This document shows positions 17,264 to 23,926 of a DNA stretch of 34,950 bases, in pieces (position 1 is the first letter of the stretch; each line of letters begins with the position of its first letter). This DNA comes from Planctomycetota bacterium (GTDB lineage: Bacteria > Planctomycetota > Phycisphaerae > Phycisphaerales > SM1A02), in NCBI GenBank assembly GCA_017859745.1, contig JAFMML010000021.1, forward strand, positions 14,005-48,954, written 5' to 3'. Under the pieces are notes generated by a model that was not told where the DNA came from, made no database searches, and saw only the letters and a list, made by a program, of their open reading frames with translations. The translations under genes were made by a program, and so were the position numbers.

Positions 17264-18679
17264 ATGCGATTCGAGAACCTGATCGACGACCCCCGACTCC
17301 TGCGCACGATCGCCGCAATGGGATTCGAGGAGCCGCGAGAGATCCAAGCCGCGACGCTTCCCGCCGCGTTGGAGGGAAGGGATCTCGTGGCCCTCGCGCC
17401 CACCGGAACCGGCAAGACCGTCGCATTCGGGCTCCCGATGGCTCGCTCGCTGCTCGCGCAGCGGCCGCCCAGGACGGGGCGCCGCGTCGATCCGCGAACC
17501 CGCCTGCGGGCACTCGTGGTGTGCCCCACCCGCGAACTCGCGATGCAGGTCGCGGCGGAACTCGAACGACTGCTCAAGGGACTGGTCCCGACGGTCGCGG
17601 TCGTCACCGGCAAGGCGGCGCTGGGTCCGCAGCGGGAGGCGCTGGCCCGCGGCGTCGATCTGCTCGTCGGCACGCCGGGCCGGATCCGTGAACTGGTCGA
17701 GCGGGACGACCTTTCGCTGGCCTACGTGCGGCAGGTCGTCGTGGACGAAGCCGATCGAATGCTCGACCTCGGGTTCCTTCCACAGGTGACGTGGATTCTC
17801 GAACGGACCGCTCCGCTGCCGCAGCGCATGCTGTTCAGTGCGACGATGCCGCGCGAGGTCGAGCATCTCGTCGAGGCGTTTCTGAAGGATCCGCTCCGGG
17901 TCGAGGTCGGCACCCGAAACGCGGCGGCGGTCCACCTCGACCATCGCCTCGTCGCGGTCGAGGAGGCGGCCAAGGTCCCAACGCTCCTGGAGGAACTCGG
18001 GAGTTCGCCGAAGGGGGTGCTGATCTTCGCTCGGACCCGACGCCGCGTCGGCTGGGTCGCGGCGGCGCTTCGACGCCATGGACTTCGAACCGGCATGCTG
18101 CACGGCGATCGAACGCCTCGCCAACGGGCCGCAGCCCTCGGCGGGTTCACCGACGGCCGACTCGGCGTGCTGGTCGCCACCGATGTCGCAGCACGAGGTC
18201 TGCACGTGCCGGGCATCGAACTGGTCGTCAACTACGACCTGCCGCTCTCACCGGAGGAATGGGTGCATCGGGTGGGCCGAGCCGGGCACGGTGGCGACTC
18301 GGGGCGATCGATCTCCTTCTTCACCGATCGCGACGGACCACGGTGGGGCGCCATCGAACGTCTCGCCGGGGTCGACATCTCTCGCGAGACGTCGAAGGCG
18401 CGTCCGGTCGAAGATCGCTCTCCGCGCAGGAACACGTCGACCGGATCCCGCCGCACCGTCCGGGCAGGAGTCAAGCTCGCGAAGGACCTCCCGAACCAGC
18501 GGAGGGAACGGAAGGGTCGGGAGGAAGGCGACTCGACACGGCGCAAGGACAAGAGCGGCCGCGGCCGCGGCAAAGGTGCGACGGCCCCTCGACGGAAGGT
18601 CGGCGGCAAGCGAACCGCCGCGGCCTTGAAGAAGGTCCGGCGCGGCGGCGGAGTGCGTCGGCCCGGCGGCGACGCCTGA
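17264..18679 (+). CDS. DEAD-box ATP-dependent RNA helicase
   Basis: The 471-residue protein unwinds RNA duplexes using ATP. Helicase motifs appear in order: the Q motif MGFEEPREIQ near residue 19, APTGTGKT near 45, PTRELA, TPGR, VVDEADRML near 162, LFSATMP near 190, VLIFARTRRR, GVLVATDVAARGLH and HRVGRAGH near 335. Two positions deviate: motif V ends ARGLH rather than ARGLD, and motif VI ends RAGH rather than RTGR. The C-terminal tail of about 90 residues is very basic (Arg/Lys/Gly-rich), as in RNA-binding tails of RhlE/DeaD-type helicases. The ATG at 17264 starts right at the helicase core. The open frame continues upstream to 17102, but that part crosses the leader hairpin and has no homology. 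Confidence 0.93.
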   Translation: MRFENLIDDPRLLRTIAAMGFEEPREIQAATLPAALEGRDLVALAPTGTGKTVAFGLPMARSLLAQRPPRTGRRVDPRTRLRALVVCPTRELAMQVAAELERLLKGLVPTVAVVTGKAALGPQREALARGVDLLVGTPGRIRELVERDDLSLAYVRQVVVDEADRMLDLGFLPQVTWILERTAPLPQRMLFSATMPREVEHLVEAFLKDPLRVEVGTRNAAAVHLDHRLVAVEEAAKVPTLLEELGSSPKGVLIFARTRRRVGWVAAALRRHGLRTGMLHGDRTPRQRAAALGGFTDGRLGVLVATDVAARGLHVPGIELVVNYDLPLSPEEWVHRVGRAGHGGDSGRSISFFTDRDGPRWGAIERLAGVDISRETSKARPVEDRSPRRNTSTGSRRTVRAGVKLAKDLPNQRRERKGREEGDSTRRKDKSGRGRGKGATAPRRKVGGKRTAAALKKVRRGGGVRRPGGDA

Positions 18680-18687
18680 CCACGGGC

Positions 18688-18942
18688 TCACTCCGCCGGG
18701 AGCATCGGGACCACGACCTGCACCAGGATCGCGAGCAGCACCGCCAGTCCGGTCATCGCGAGCACGATCTGCACGGTCATCACACCGACCGATCGCCAGT
18801 AGCGTTCGAGGTCGGCGACCTTCATCGCCTTGTAGATCACGGAGATCCCGAGGGCGAGCGGCAACAGCATCAGCATCCAGATCCGCTCGACTCCCGGAAG
18901 CGGCTCGAGAAACGGCAGATACGCCAGCGTCGTCGCGATCAT
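18688..18942 (-). CDS. small membrane protein, 84 residues
   Basis: This small protein has two or three hydrophobic segments: WMLMLLPLALGISVIYKA in the middle, and near the C-terminus VGVMTVQIVLAMTGLAVLL, which runs into ILVQVVVP. It also has a conserved-looking KAMKVADLERYW loop between them. Its ATG overlaps the stop of the preceding membrane-protein gene (ATGA), so the two are translationally coupled and probably act together. It ends 8 bases from the stop of the convergent helicase gene. I do not recognise a family beyond a possible planctomycete-restricted one. Confidence 0.75.
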   Translation of the reverse strand: MIATTLAYLPFLEPLPGVERIWMLMLLPLALGISVIYKAMKVADLERYWRSVGVMTVQIVLAMTGLAVLLAILVQVVVPMLPAE

Positions 18943-19406
18943 GCCCGCCCTCCCGGGCGCCGCCCGAGCACGTCCAGGATCACCGCGACGTTCATGAGAC
19001 CCGCCATCGCGCAGTAGAGCGTTCCCAGTTCGTTGGGGCGGGCCACACCCTTCAGCGACGAGACCGCGGGATAGGTCGGCACCCGCGGATCTCCGGTCGG
19101 AACGGCGATCATCTCGCCCACTCGACCGGCCTTGACCAGTTCGGCGTTCGCGAAGTCGGCCACCCAGGCGACCGGACCAGCTCCCGCCTGGGCCACGAAC
19201 CAGAGGGTGTCTTCGGCCCGATCCACGACGTCCACCCCGCCGATCAGCATTCCCAACAGGAAGAGCCCGAGCACTCCTCCGCCGGCGAGCACGCCGCGGC
19301 GGCGGTCTCCGAGCATGACGTAGCCGGCGCCGGGGACGACCCACGCGAGGACGGCGGCGCCGGTGTTGATGGTTGTGCGGGTCGTGTTGGCCGGCGGCTC
19401 GTTCAT
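18939..19406 (-). CDS. multi-pass membrane protein resembling the planctomycete DUF6677 family
   Basis: The 155-residue protein begins with a short polar N-terminus, then VLAWVVPGAGYVMLGDRRRG, which is the TM2-like PGxGxxxxGxRxRG turn, a second membrane helix GGGVLGLFLLGMLIGGVD, then TLWFVAQAGAGPVAW and a final helix including YCAMAGLMNVAVILDVLG. From memory this arrangement fits a family called DUF6677 in planctomycetes, but the name needs a profile search. An AGGAG lies six bases upstream of the ATG and a TACACT -10-like box about 60 bases upstream. It overlaps the 84-residue membrane protein gene by four bases. Confidence 0.8.
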   Translation of the reverse strand: MNEPPANTTRTTINTGAAVLAWVVPGAGYVMLGDRRRGVLAGGGVLGLFLLGMLIGGVDVVDRAEDTLWFVAQAGAGPVAWVADFANAELVKAGRVGEMIAVPTGDPRVPTYPAVSSLKGVARPNELGTLYCAMAGLMNVAVILDVLGRRPGGRA

Positions 19407-19463
19407 CCGAGCTCCTGGGATCGAGATCCGAGACGACCTCGCCGATGGGACAGGACGGCGAGA

Positions 19464-19469
19464 AGTGTA
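19464..19469 (-). promoter_or_regulatory. candidate -10 box (TACACT) for the DUF6677-like operon
   Basis: TACACT on the minus strand lies about 58 bases before the ATG at 19406, giving a leader of about 50 bases that contains a good AGGAG site. It is the same hexamer seen before moaD. No clear -35 is visible. Confidence 0.4.
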
Positions 19470-19514
19470 TCGGCGGCGTCGAAGACCCCCGCCGCTCGCC
19501 TGGGAGAATGCACC

Positions 19515-19958
19515 ATGAGCTCAGGCGATCGAAACCAAAGCACCGGCGAGGCGGCTTCCGAATCGACGTCGCGCGATCGAGATGCCGAGGTCCTCAAGGC
19601 CGACTCCATCGCCGAACCGAGGCCCTCGGCCACCAACCTCGAACGCCGCCGGGGACCGGGCCGACGACTCACGGACTTCGTGAGATCCGCGGAGGAAGGG
19701 GAAATGGACCGGGAGCAGTTCCTGTTCCTGCTCGCGATCGAGGAGTTCAAGCGGGTCAACGGCAAGGCCTTCCCCAACTGGACGGACGTGCTCGAAGTGA
19801 TCCGCAAGCTGGGCTATCGGAAGACGATGGCCAGCACGATCAACCTGAGAGGTCGAGCCCAGGACTGGTGCGAGCGACCCGACGCCCCAATGACCAGACC
19901 GCTCTCGATCGCCTCCGGCACCGTGGACTCGCCTTCAAGGTCCTACGACGCGGCCTGA
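19515..19958 (+). CDS. conserved protein of unknown function, 147 residues
   Basis: I do not know its function. The N-terminal 45 residues are polar and probably disordered. The core, from about 65 to 115, reads EGEMDREQFLFLLAIEEFKR and NGKAFPNWTDVLEVIRKLGY, then RKT and an Asn/Leu/Arg segment ending in QDWCERPD. This looks like a compact helical domain of a type I associate with planctomycete hypothetical proteins. GGGAG stands 8 bases before the chosen ATG and fixes the start well. It is divergent from the DUF6677-like gene, and the two starts are 108 bases apart. It is convergent with the ferredoxin gene. Confidence 0.8.
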   Translation: MSSGDRNQSTGEAASESTSRDRDAEVLKADSIAEPRPSATNLERRRGPGRRLTDFVRSAEEGEMDREQFLFLLAIEEFKRVNGKAFPNWTDVLEVIRKLGYRKTMASTINLRGRAQDWCERPDAPMTRPLSIASGTVDSPSRSYDAA

Positions 19959-20051
19959 ACGGAAGGCACCGATCGACTTCACGGCCGCCGCCGGTGCAAC
20001 GACGGGGGCGACGCGCCGATCAGTCGAACTCGATGGGCGGCACCACTCTGG

Positions 20052-20098
20052 GCGGAACCACTCGGAGTTCCGCGGTCCGCCCTTCGACGCGAAGGGCG
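20052..20098. terminator. tandem hairpins between convergent genes (ferredoxin 3' end)
   Basis: Two perfect hairpins lie side by side. GCGGAAC/GTTCCGC at 20052-20073 has an 8-base loop. CGCCCTTCG/CGAAGGGCG at 20078-20098 has a 3-base loop and touches the ferredoxin stop codon. Neither is followed by a clear T-tract. Their place between convergent genes suggests transcript-end protection or Rho-independent-like pausing. Confidence 0.5.
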
Positions 20099-20365
20099 TC
20101 AGGCGTTGTTCTTGTACCAGTCGGCGTTCAGTTGGATGTACTCCCGCCACTCCTCCGGCAGATCCTCCTCCGGAAAGATCGCCTGGACGGGGCATTCGTC
20201 GACGCACAGACCACAGTCGATGCAGGTGTCCGGATCGATGAAGAGCTGCTTGGCGGCCTCGAAGGTCCCCTCTCCCTTGGCGGGGTGGATGCAATCGACC
20301 GGACAGACGTCGACGCAGGAGGTGTCCTTGGTTCCGATGCAGGGTTCGGCGATGACGTGGGCCAT
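20099..20365 (-). CDS. seven-iron-type ferredoxin (3Fe-4S/4Fe-4S)
   Basis: The 88-residue product is a low-potential electron carrier of the FdxA type. It starts MAHVIAEPCIG and has cysteines at 9, 17, 21, 25 and 48, 51, 54, 58 in the segments CVDVCPVDCIHP and CIDCGLCVDECPVQAIF. By comparison with Azotobacter ferredoxin I, Cys 9, 17 and 58 would hold a [3Fe-4S] cluster and Cys 21, 48, 51 and 54 a [4Fe-4S] cluster. The non-ligand Cys found at position 11 in that protein is Thr here. The end EEWREYIQLNADWYKNNA fits the family. The frame extends upstream, but the ATG at 20365 is the family start. Partners are not encoded nearby. Confidence 0.94.
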   Translation of the reverse strand: MAHVIAEPCIGTKDTSCVDVCPVDCIHPAKGEGTFEAAKQLFIDPDTCIDCGLCVDECPVQAIFPEEDLPEEWREYIQLNADWYKNNA

Positions 20366-20500
20366 GGGCCGCGCTCCGTCGAGACTGTCGTTGGGGTGAA
20401 ACGGCGTGGGTTCGCCGGCGAGTTCGAGGTGACAGGATAGATCGGATGCAGTCGCACGTCCTCTCTCGATCGGGAGCGACACGGGCGACAAAACGCACGG

Positions 20501-20528
20501 AGGCCGGAGCGAATGAACGCTCCGGCCT
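20501..20528 (-). terminator. intrinsic terminator of the histone-like gene
   Basis: A perfect 11-bp GC-rich stem (AGGCCGGAGCG/CGCTCCGGCCT) with a 6-base loop lies about 45 bases after the minus-strand stop at 20573. On that strand it is followed by CCGTGCGTTTTGT, giving a short U-tract. This is the clearest terminator in the window. Confidence 0.75.
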
Positions 20529-20572
20529 CTGCTCGTGCGGCGGATCGGTGATCCGCCGTATGAATTCTTCGC

Positions 20573-20914
20573 TCAGCGGCGAGAGCCCTTCTTGCGAGCA
20601 ACCCGACGGGTCGCCTTGCGGGCGCCCTTCTTGGCCGTCTTCTTGGCGGCCTTGCGAGCGGTCTTCTTGGCGGCCTTCTTGCGAGTCGCCTTCTTCGCGG
20701 TCTTCTTGGCCGCCTTCTTGGCCGTCTTCTTGGCGGCCTTGCGAGCGGTCTTCTTGGCGGCCTTCTTGGTCGCCTTCTTCGCGGTCTTCTTGGCCGCCTT
20801 CTTGCGAGTGGTCTTGCGGGCGGTCTTCTTGGCCGCCTTCTTGGTCGCCTTCTTGGCGGTCTTCTTGGCCGCCTTCTTGGTCGCCTTCTTGGCGGCCTTC
20901 TTCTTCTTCGCCAT
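20573..20914 (-). CDS. histone H1-like Lys/Ala-rich DNA-binding protein
   Basis: This 113-residue protein is almost entirely Lys, Ala, Thr and Arg in repeats of the KKAAKKTAKK type, ending ARRVARKKGSRR-like (RKATRRVARKKGSRR). Such proteins resemble the C-terminal tail of eukaryotic histone H1 and bacterial H1-like proteins (Hc1, AlgP tails), and are expected to bind and compact DNA through unstructured basic helices. GGAAAG stands a few bases before the ATG, and a promoter, structured leader and terminator can be seen. The gene contains a near-perfect internal duplication of about 85 bases. The antisense frames are long only because of this repeat. Confidence 0.88.
   Translation of the reverse strand: MAKKKKAAKKATKKAAKKTAKKATKKAAKKTARKTTRKKAAKKTAKKATKKAAKKTARKAAKKTAKKAAKKTAKKATRKKAAKKTARKAAKKTAKKGARKATRRVARKKGSRR
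20633..20803. repeat. tandem near-identical 87/84-bp repeat inside the histone-like gene
   Basis: Bases 20633-20719 and 20720-20803 are the same except that three bases (CGA) are missing from the second copy, so 29 codons are repeated as 28. The identity extends to synonymous positions, pointing to a recent duplication rather than selection on amino acids alone. Confidence 0.75.
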
Positions 20915-20930
20915 AGCTGGCTTTCCTTGT

Positions 20931-20976
20931 CGTTACGCTCTCGTGTCGGAGAGAAGGGAAGCCCGCCAGCGTAACG
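20931..20976 (-). promoter_or_regulatory. inverted repeat in the leader of the histone-like gene
   Basis: CGTTACGCT (20931-20939) and AGCGTAACG (20968-20976) are perfect 9-base inverted arms 28 bases apart. A small CTCTC/GAGAG hairpin overlaps the inner edge of the first arm's side of the spacer. They lie within the predicted 5' leader of the gene, so they could fold in RNA or form a protein-binding operator. Confidence 0.5.
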
Positions 20977-21001
20977 GGAGCGGGAATCCCACGATGCCAG
21001 T

Positions 21002-21030
21002 GTTGTACTGTTATCGGGTTCGGCTGTGAA
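21002..21030 (-). promoter_or_regulatory. sigma-70-like promoter of the histone-like gene
   Basis: On the minus strand TTCACA (21025-21030) is separated by exactly 17 bases from TACAAC (21002-21007). This is 5 of 6 and 4 of 6 matches to TTGACA/TATAAT. Transcription would start near 20995, giving an 80-base leader that includes the inverted repeat. Confidence 0.5.
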
Positions 21031-21590
21031 GCGGCTTCAGACAAATGCGCCGCTCCGCCCTCCGGCCAGCTCCGGTCCGATCCCAGACGAGCGCGCCGCC
21101 GGCCACTCCGAAGTCACCAGCGCCACCGATCGACGCCTTCGTCTCGCCTGTCACTCTCTGGGTTCAAGGTGCGGTTCGATCGCATGGCGCGGACCCGCGC
21201 ATCGGCAGGCGGCGCACATCGATGGCAAGAGCCCAGATCGGCGGCGACGGTCGATCGCCCGCACGCCTCCAAGCGTCGACTGGAGACCGAAGCCACTGCC
21301 AAACATGAAGTTCCGATCCCGAGCGGCGGCGCGTCTCCGAGTTCCGATCCCGGGCGACGGCCTCCGATCCTCGACCCCCGTCGCACCGGCACAAGGATCG
21401 AACCTGTCGCGCGAGCGCACCGCTGCGGCAAGGCCGGGCGACTCGCGCAGCCGCTCGTGGACCCGCGCGCCGACGGATCGAGCTGCAGGGACCCACCGCC
21501 GCGACAACCTGAATCGGCCCGTTGGATTCTCGGACGCACCGGAAGTGGCAACGGATTCGAATCGCCCCTCGACGCAAACGGCGATCCGGA

Positions 21591-22145
21591 TCAGGACTCG
21601 GGCAGTTCCGTGGCCTGACCGAGTTGCACGCCGGTCTCCAGACCGGTCGGAGGCAGCGACGGCTCCACCTCGGCGACGCGATCGAACACCGGCGCCTCTC
21701 CGTTGACGGCGATGTAGATCGCCCGCGTCCACTCCAGCGAGTGCTCGAACGGCACCCGCGCTCGGACCACGCCTTGCCGGGGATTGAACCAGAACATGGC
21801 CTCGTGACCCTCGTCCTGGGCAAGCCACCAGCGATGTGGATGGAGATAGAACTGCTCCTCGGCCGACGCGACGTCCATCCAGCGGTGCCGGTGGGGAAGC
21901 AGCGCGTTGATCGGCATCGAGCCGTCGAACCACGAGGGGTCGACGCCTGGAACCTGGGCCCGCTCGCCGGTCTCTCGGAGATGCAGGGCTCGAATCAGAT
22001 CGACCTCGACCTGGATCCGCTCCAGGCCCATCCGGGCCGCCTCGACAGCGTCGGACCGACGCCGATTGTGGTTGACGTACAGCACCGCCCCCAGCAGGAG
22101 CAGGATCAGCAGTCCGAGTGCAATGAGATCGATGAATCTTCGCAT
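21591..22145 (-). CDS. membrane-anchored protein of unknown function, 184 residues
   Basis: The protein starts MRRFIDLIALGLLILLLLGAV, one N-terminal membrane helix directly after two arginines, followed by a helix DAVEAARMGLERIQVEVDLIRAL and a mainly beta region containing MPINALLPHRHRWMDVASAE, FYLHPHRWWLAQDEG, MFWFNPRQGVVRARVPF and AIYIAVNG. The single N-terminal helix with a following coiled segment recalls pseudopilin-like proteins, but there is no prepilin cleavage motif (G-F/M-x3-E). I do not recognise a family. The ATG at 22145 is preferred because it begins the signal anchor. It is divergent from the M16 gene. Confidence 0.75.
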   Translation of the reverse strand: MRRFIDLIALGLLILLLLGAVLYVNHNRRRSDAVEAARMGLERIQVEVDLIRALHLRETGERAQVPGVDPSWFDGSMPINALLPHRHRWMDVASAEEQFYLHPHRWWLAQDEGHEAMFWFNPRQGVVRARVPFEHSLEWTRAIYIAVNGEAPVFDRVAEVEPSLPPTGLETGVQLGQATELPES

Positions 22146-22281
22146 GAGGGAAGCCGCCCTTCGCGGTAGCGGCTGATCGGCGACCCGGCGGCCCCACTGC
22201 ACCTTGCCGTGCATCACCGAGTGGCAGATCGACTCGATCGTGCCGGTTGTGCGATCTGCGCGGACTGAACGGGGCGGCGGC

Positions 22282-22287
22282 TACATT
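22282..22287 (+). promoter_or_regulatory. candidate -10 box upstream of the M16 homologue
   Basis: TACATT (4-5 of 6 to TATAAT) lies 36 bases before the ATG at 22324. The leader would include CGGAGAG as a ribosome binding site. No good -35 is visible. Confidence 0.35.
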
Positions 22288-22323
22288 CGGGGACCTACGC
22301 ACCCCTCGGAGAGCGACCACCCC

Positions 22324-23595
22324 ATGCCCGAATTCTCAACGCTTCCCAACGGCCTCCGCGTGGTGGTCGAGCCGATGCCCTCGGTGGCATCCCTTGCGAT
22401 CTCCTGGTTGGTACCGGTCGGCGATGCGGGGGATCACGACACCCGCCTCGGCGAGGCGGCAATGCTCTCCGAACTGCTGATGCGGGGGGCGGGTGATCTG
22501 GACAGTCGCGGCTACAGCGACGCCCTCGATCGTCTTGGCGTGCAGCGATCTGTACGAAACGGCAGTCGATCCATGCGGATCTCCGCCACCATGCTGGGGG
22601 ATCGTCTCGACGAGGCGCTTCCGCTTCTCGTCGACCTGGTTCGCCGGCCACGACTCCCCGCAGACGCCCTCGAGCCCGCGAGGCGACTCTGCCTGCAGTC
22701 CCTTGAAAGTCTCGACGACGAGCCGCAGCGCCTTGCGATGATCCGACTGGGCAGTCGCCATCGACCACCTCCATTCGACCGGACCGGGTACGGAACCGAA
22801 GCGGGCCTCGAGGCCATCGAGATCGATCACCTTCGGGAGCGATGGCGCCGCGAAGCCGTTCCCTCGGATGGCGTGCTCGCGGTCGCGGGGCGGATCGAGA
22901 CCCCGGCGTTCATGGATCGTCTGGCCGCGCTTCTCGAGGGATGGGAGGGCGACTCTCGGCAGATCGGGACCTCCGGCGAACGGCAGGGAGGCATCCTGCA
23001 CATCGATCGCGAGACGTCGCAGGTTCATCTCGGCGTCGCCCTCGACGCCCCGCCGCAGCGGGATCCCGAGGCGATGGACTGGGCGATCGCATCCCGGATC
23101 CTGGGCGGTCACTCCAGCAGTCGCCTGTTCGTCGAACTGCGAGAGCGTCGGGGGCTGTGCTATTCGGTCGGGTCGAGCGCGTCGCTCGGGCGGGATCGAG
23201 GCATGCTGACGATCTACGCCGGAAGCACGCCCGACCGCATCGGCGAGAGCCACCGCCTCGTCCTCGAAGGCCTCGCCGACCTGGCGCGAGGGGTCGAGGA
23301 GGTCGAGTTCCGCCGCGCGGCGGCCGGATTCCGCCGAGCCCTGCTTGTCCAGAGCGAGCGCACCTCGACCCGTGCCGCCCAGCTCGCCAGCGACGTCGAC
23401 CACCTCGGCCGCCCTCGAGGACTCGATGAGATCGCCGCCGAGGCGGCCGCGGTCGATCTCGATCGACTTCAGGCCTTCCTGGCGAAGACCTTCACCTCGG
23501 CTTGGATCGCAAGGCGAAGCGAGGTCCACCTCGGCCCCAGGACCCCGCAGAGTGCGGCAGCGACCGAGGGCGCTGTCGGTTCATCGGGCGCGTGA
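22324..23595 (+). CDS. M16 peptidase-family protein without the zinc motif
   Basis: The 423-residue protein has the two-lobed M16 (insulinase/processing-peptidase) fold: LPNGLRVVVEPMPSVASLAISWLVPVG at the N-terminus, and a second half with LGGHSSSRLFVELRERRGLCYSVGS near residue 258-285. That segment is the substrate-binding RxxY-type region and is well conserved. The catalytic HxxEH expected near residue 46 is replaced by AMLSE, so the zinc site is missing. It should be a non-catalytic subunit, like the inactive partner in two-gene M16B pairs, but no active partner lies adjacent. There is no signal peptide from the chosen ATG. The frame upstream of 22324 has no homology. Confidence 0.88.
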   Translation: MPEFSTLPNGLRVVVEPMPSVASLAISWLVPVGDAGDHDTRLGEAAMLSELLMRGAGDLDSRGYSDALDRLGVQRSVRNGSRSMRISATMLGDRLDEALPLLVDLVRRPRLPADALEPARRLCLQSLESLDDEPQRLAMIRLGSRHRPPPFDRTGYGTEAGLEAIEIDHLRERWRREAVPSDGVLAVAGRIETPAFMDRLAALLEGWEGDSRQIGTSGERQGGILHIDRETSQVHLGVALDAPPQRDPEAMDWAIASRILGGHSSSRLFVELRERRGLCYSVGSSASLGRDRGMLTIYAGSTPDRIGESHRLVLEGLADLARGVEEVEFRRAAAGFRRALLVQSERTSTRAAQLASDVDHLGRPRGLDEIAAEAAAVDLDRLQAFLAKTFTSAWIARRSEVHLGPRTPQSAAATEGAVGSSGA

Positions 23596-23627
23596 GTCCC
23601 TTGCGCCGATTCGGGGGGCCGCGGGCG

Positions 23628-23633
23628 TATACT
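23628..23633 (+). promoter_or_regulatory. TATACT box directly before the 90-residue gene
   Basis: TATACT (5 of 6 to TATAAT) is followed by TCGCGCG and then the ATG at 23641. This spacing predicts a transcript starting at or one base before the ATG, that is, leaderless. No convincing Shine-Dalgarno is present. Confidence 0.45.
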
Positions 23634-23640
23634 TCGCGCG

Positions 23641-23913
23641 ATGGCACTCCACACCACCACGTTCCAGCCCGAGACGCGGGTCCGGGTCGTTCAGCAGATG
23701 CCGCAGGGCGATCGGGTCTGGACCACTGCCACCGAGGGTGCCGTGGTTCGGTACCGGCAGGCCAAGACCGGTTCCTGGTTCGCGCACGGCCGGGACGACA
23801 AGCTCTGGCTCGACCGTCTCGAACTACGCCGCGACGACGGGGAGCTGGTCACGCTGAACCTCGACCAGTACAGCGTCATCGAGGAGATCGCCTCGGCCGA
23901 CGACGCGGCGTGA
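23641..23913 (+). CDS. small conserved-looking protein of unknown function, 90 residues
   Basis: This soluble protein reads as a small beta barrel: TRVRVVQQMPQGDRVWTTATE, GAVVRYRQAKTGSWFAHG, then KLWLDRLELRRDDGELVTLN and QYSVIEEI. The alternation of short strands and the VRYxQxKTGSW segment suggests an SH3- or KOW-like barrel that may bind nucleic acid or protein, but this is inference. I associate similar sequences with hypothetical planctomycete proteins. It starts 45 bases after the M16 gene stop and has its own TATACT box. Confidence 0.8.
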   Translation: MALHTTTFQPETRVRVVQQMPQGDRVWTTATEGAVVRYRQAKTGSWFAHGRDDKLWLDRLELRRDDGELVTLNLDQYSVIEEIASADDAA

Positions 23914-23926
23914 GGTCGTCACCGGA

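Larger units (their letters stand above)
20915..21590. other. apparently non-coding stretch upstream of the histone-like gene
   Basis: About 680 bases hold no frame with convincing protein features. The long frames on both strands are Arg/Ser-rich shadows without the third-position bias of neighbours. The left 115 bases contain the promoter and leader of the histone-like gene. A 21-base direct repeat (21309-21329 and 21340-21360, two mismatches, 31-base period) lies in the middle. No tRNA or known RNA gene could be built from it. Confidence 0.5.

Noticed and set aside
16193-18205. Very long minus-strand frame reaching from the unknown gene back through the helicase gene
   Set aside because: Only the part up to 17026 has coding signals and a ribosome binding site. 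The rest is antisense to the helicase.
20535-21029. Plus-strand frame rich in Phe, Leu, Ala and Val opposite the histone-like gene
   Set aside because: It is the antisense of Lys/Ala repeats. A stop-free antisense frame follows automatically from codon composition.
21170-21195. GGTTCGATC-like loop on the plus strand, possible tRNA
   Set aside because: The five-base stem begins with a wobble pair and no acceptor partner or D-loop GG is found upstream.
21395-21420. T-arm-like ACAGG-TTCGATC-CTTGT on the minus strand, possible tRNA
   Set aside because: No matching acceptor stem, D-arm or anticodon arm can be built in the preceding 50-90 bases on that strand.
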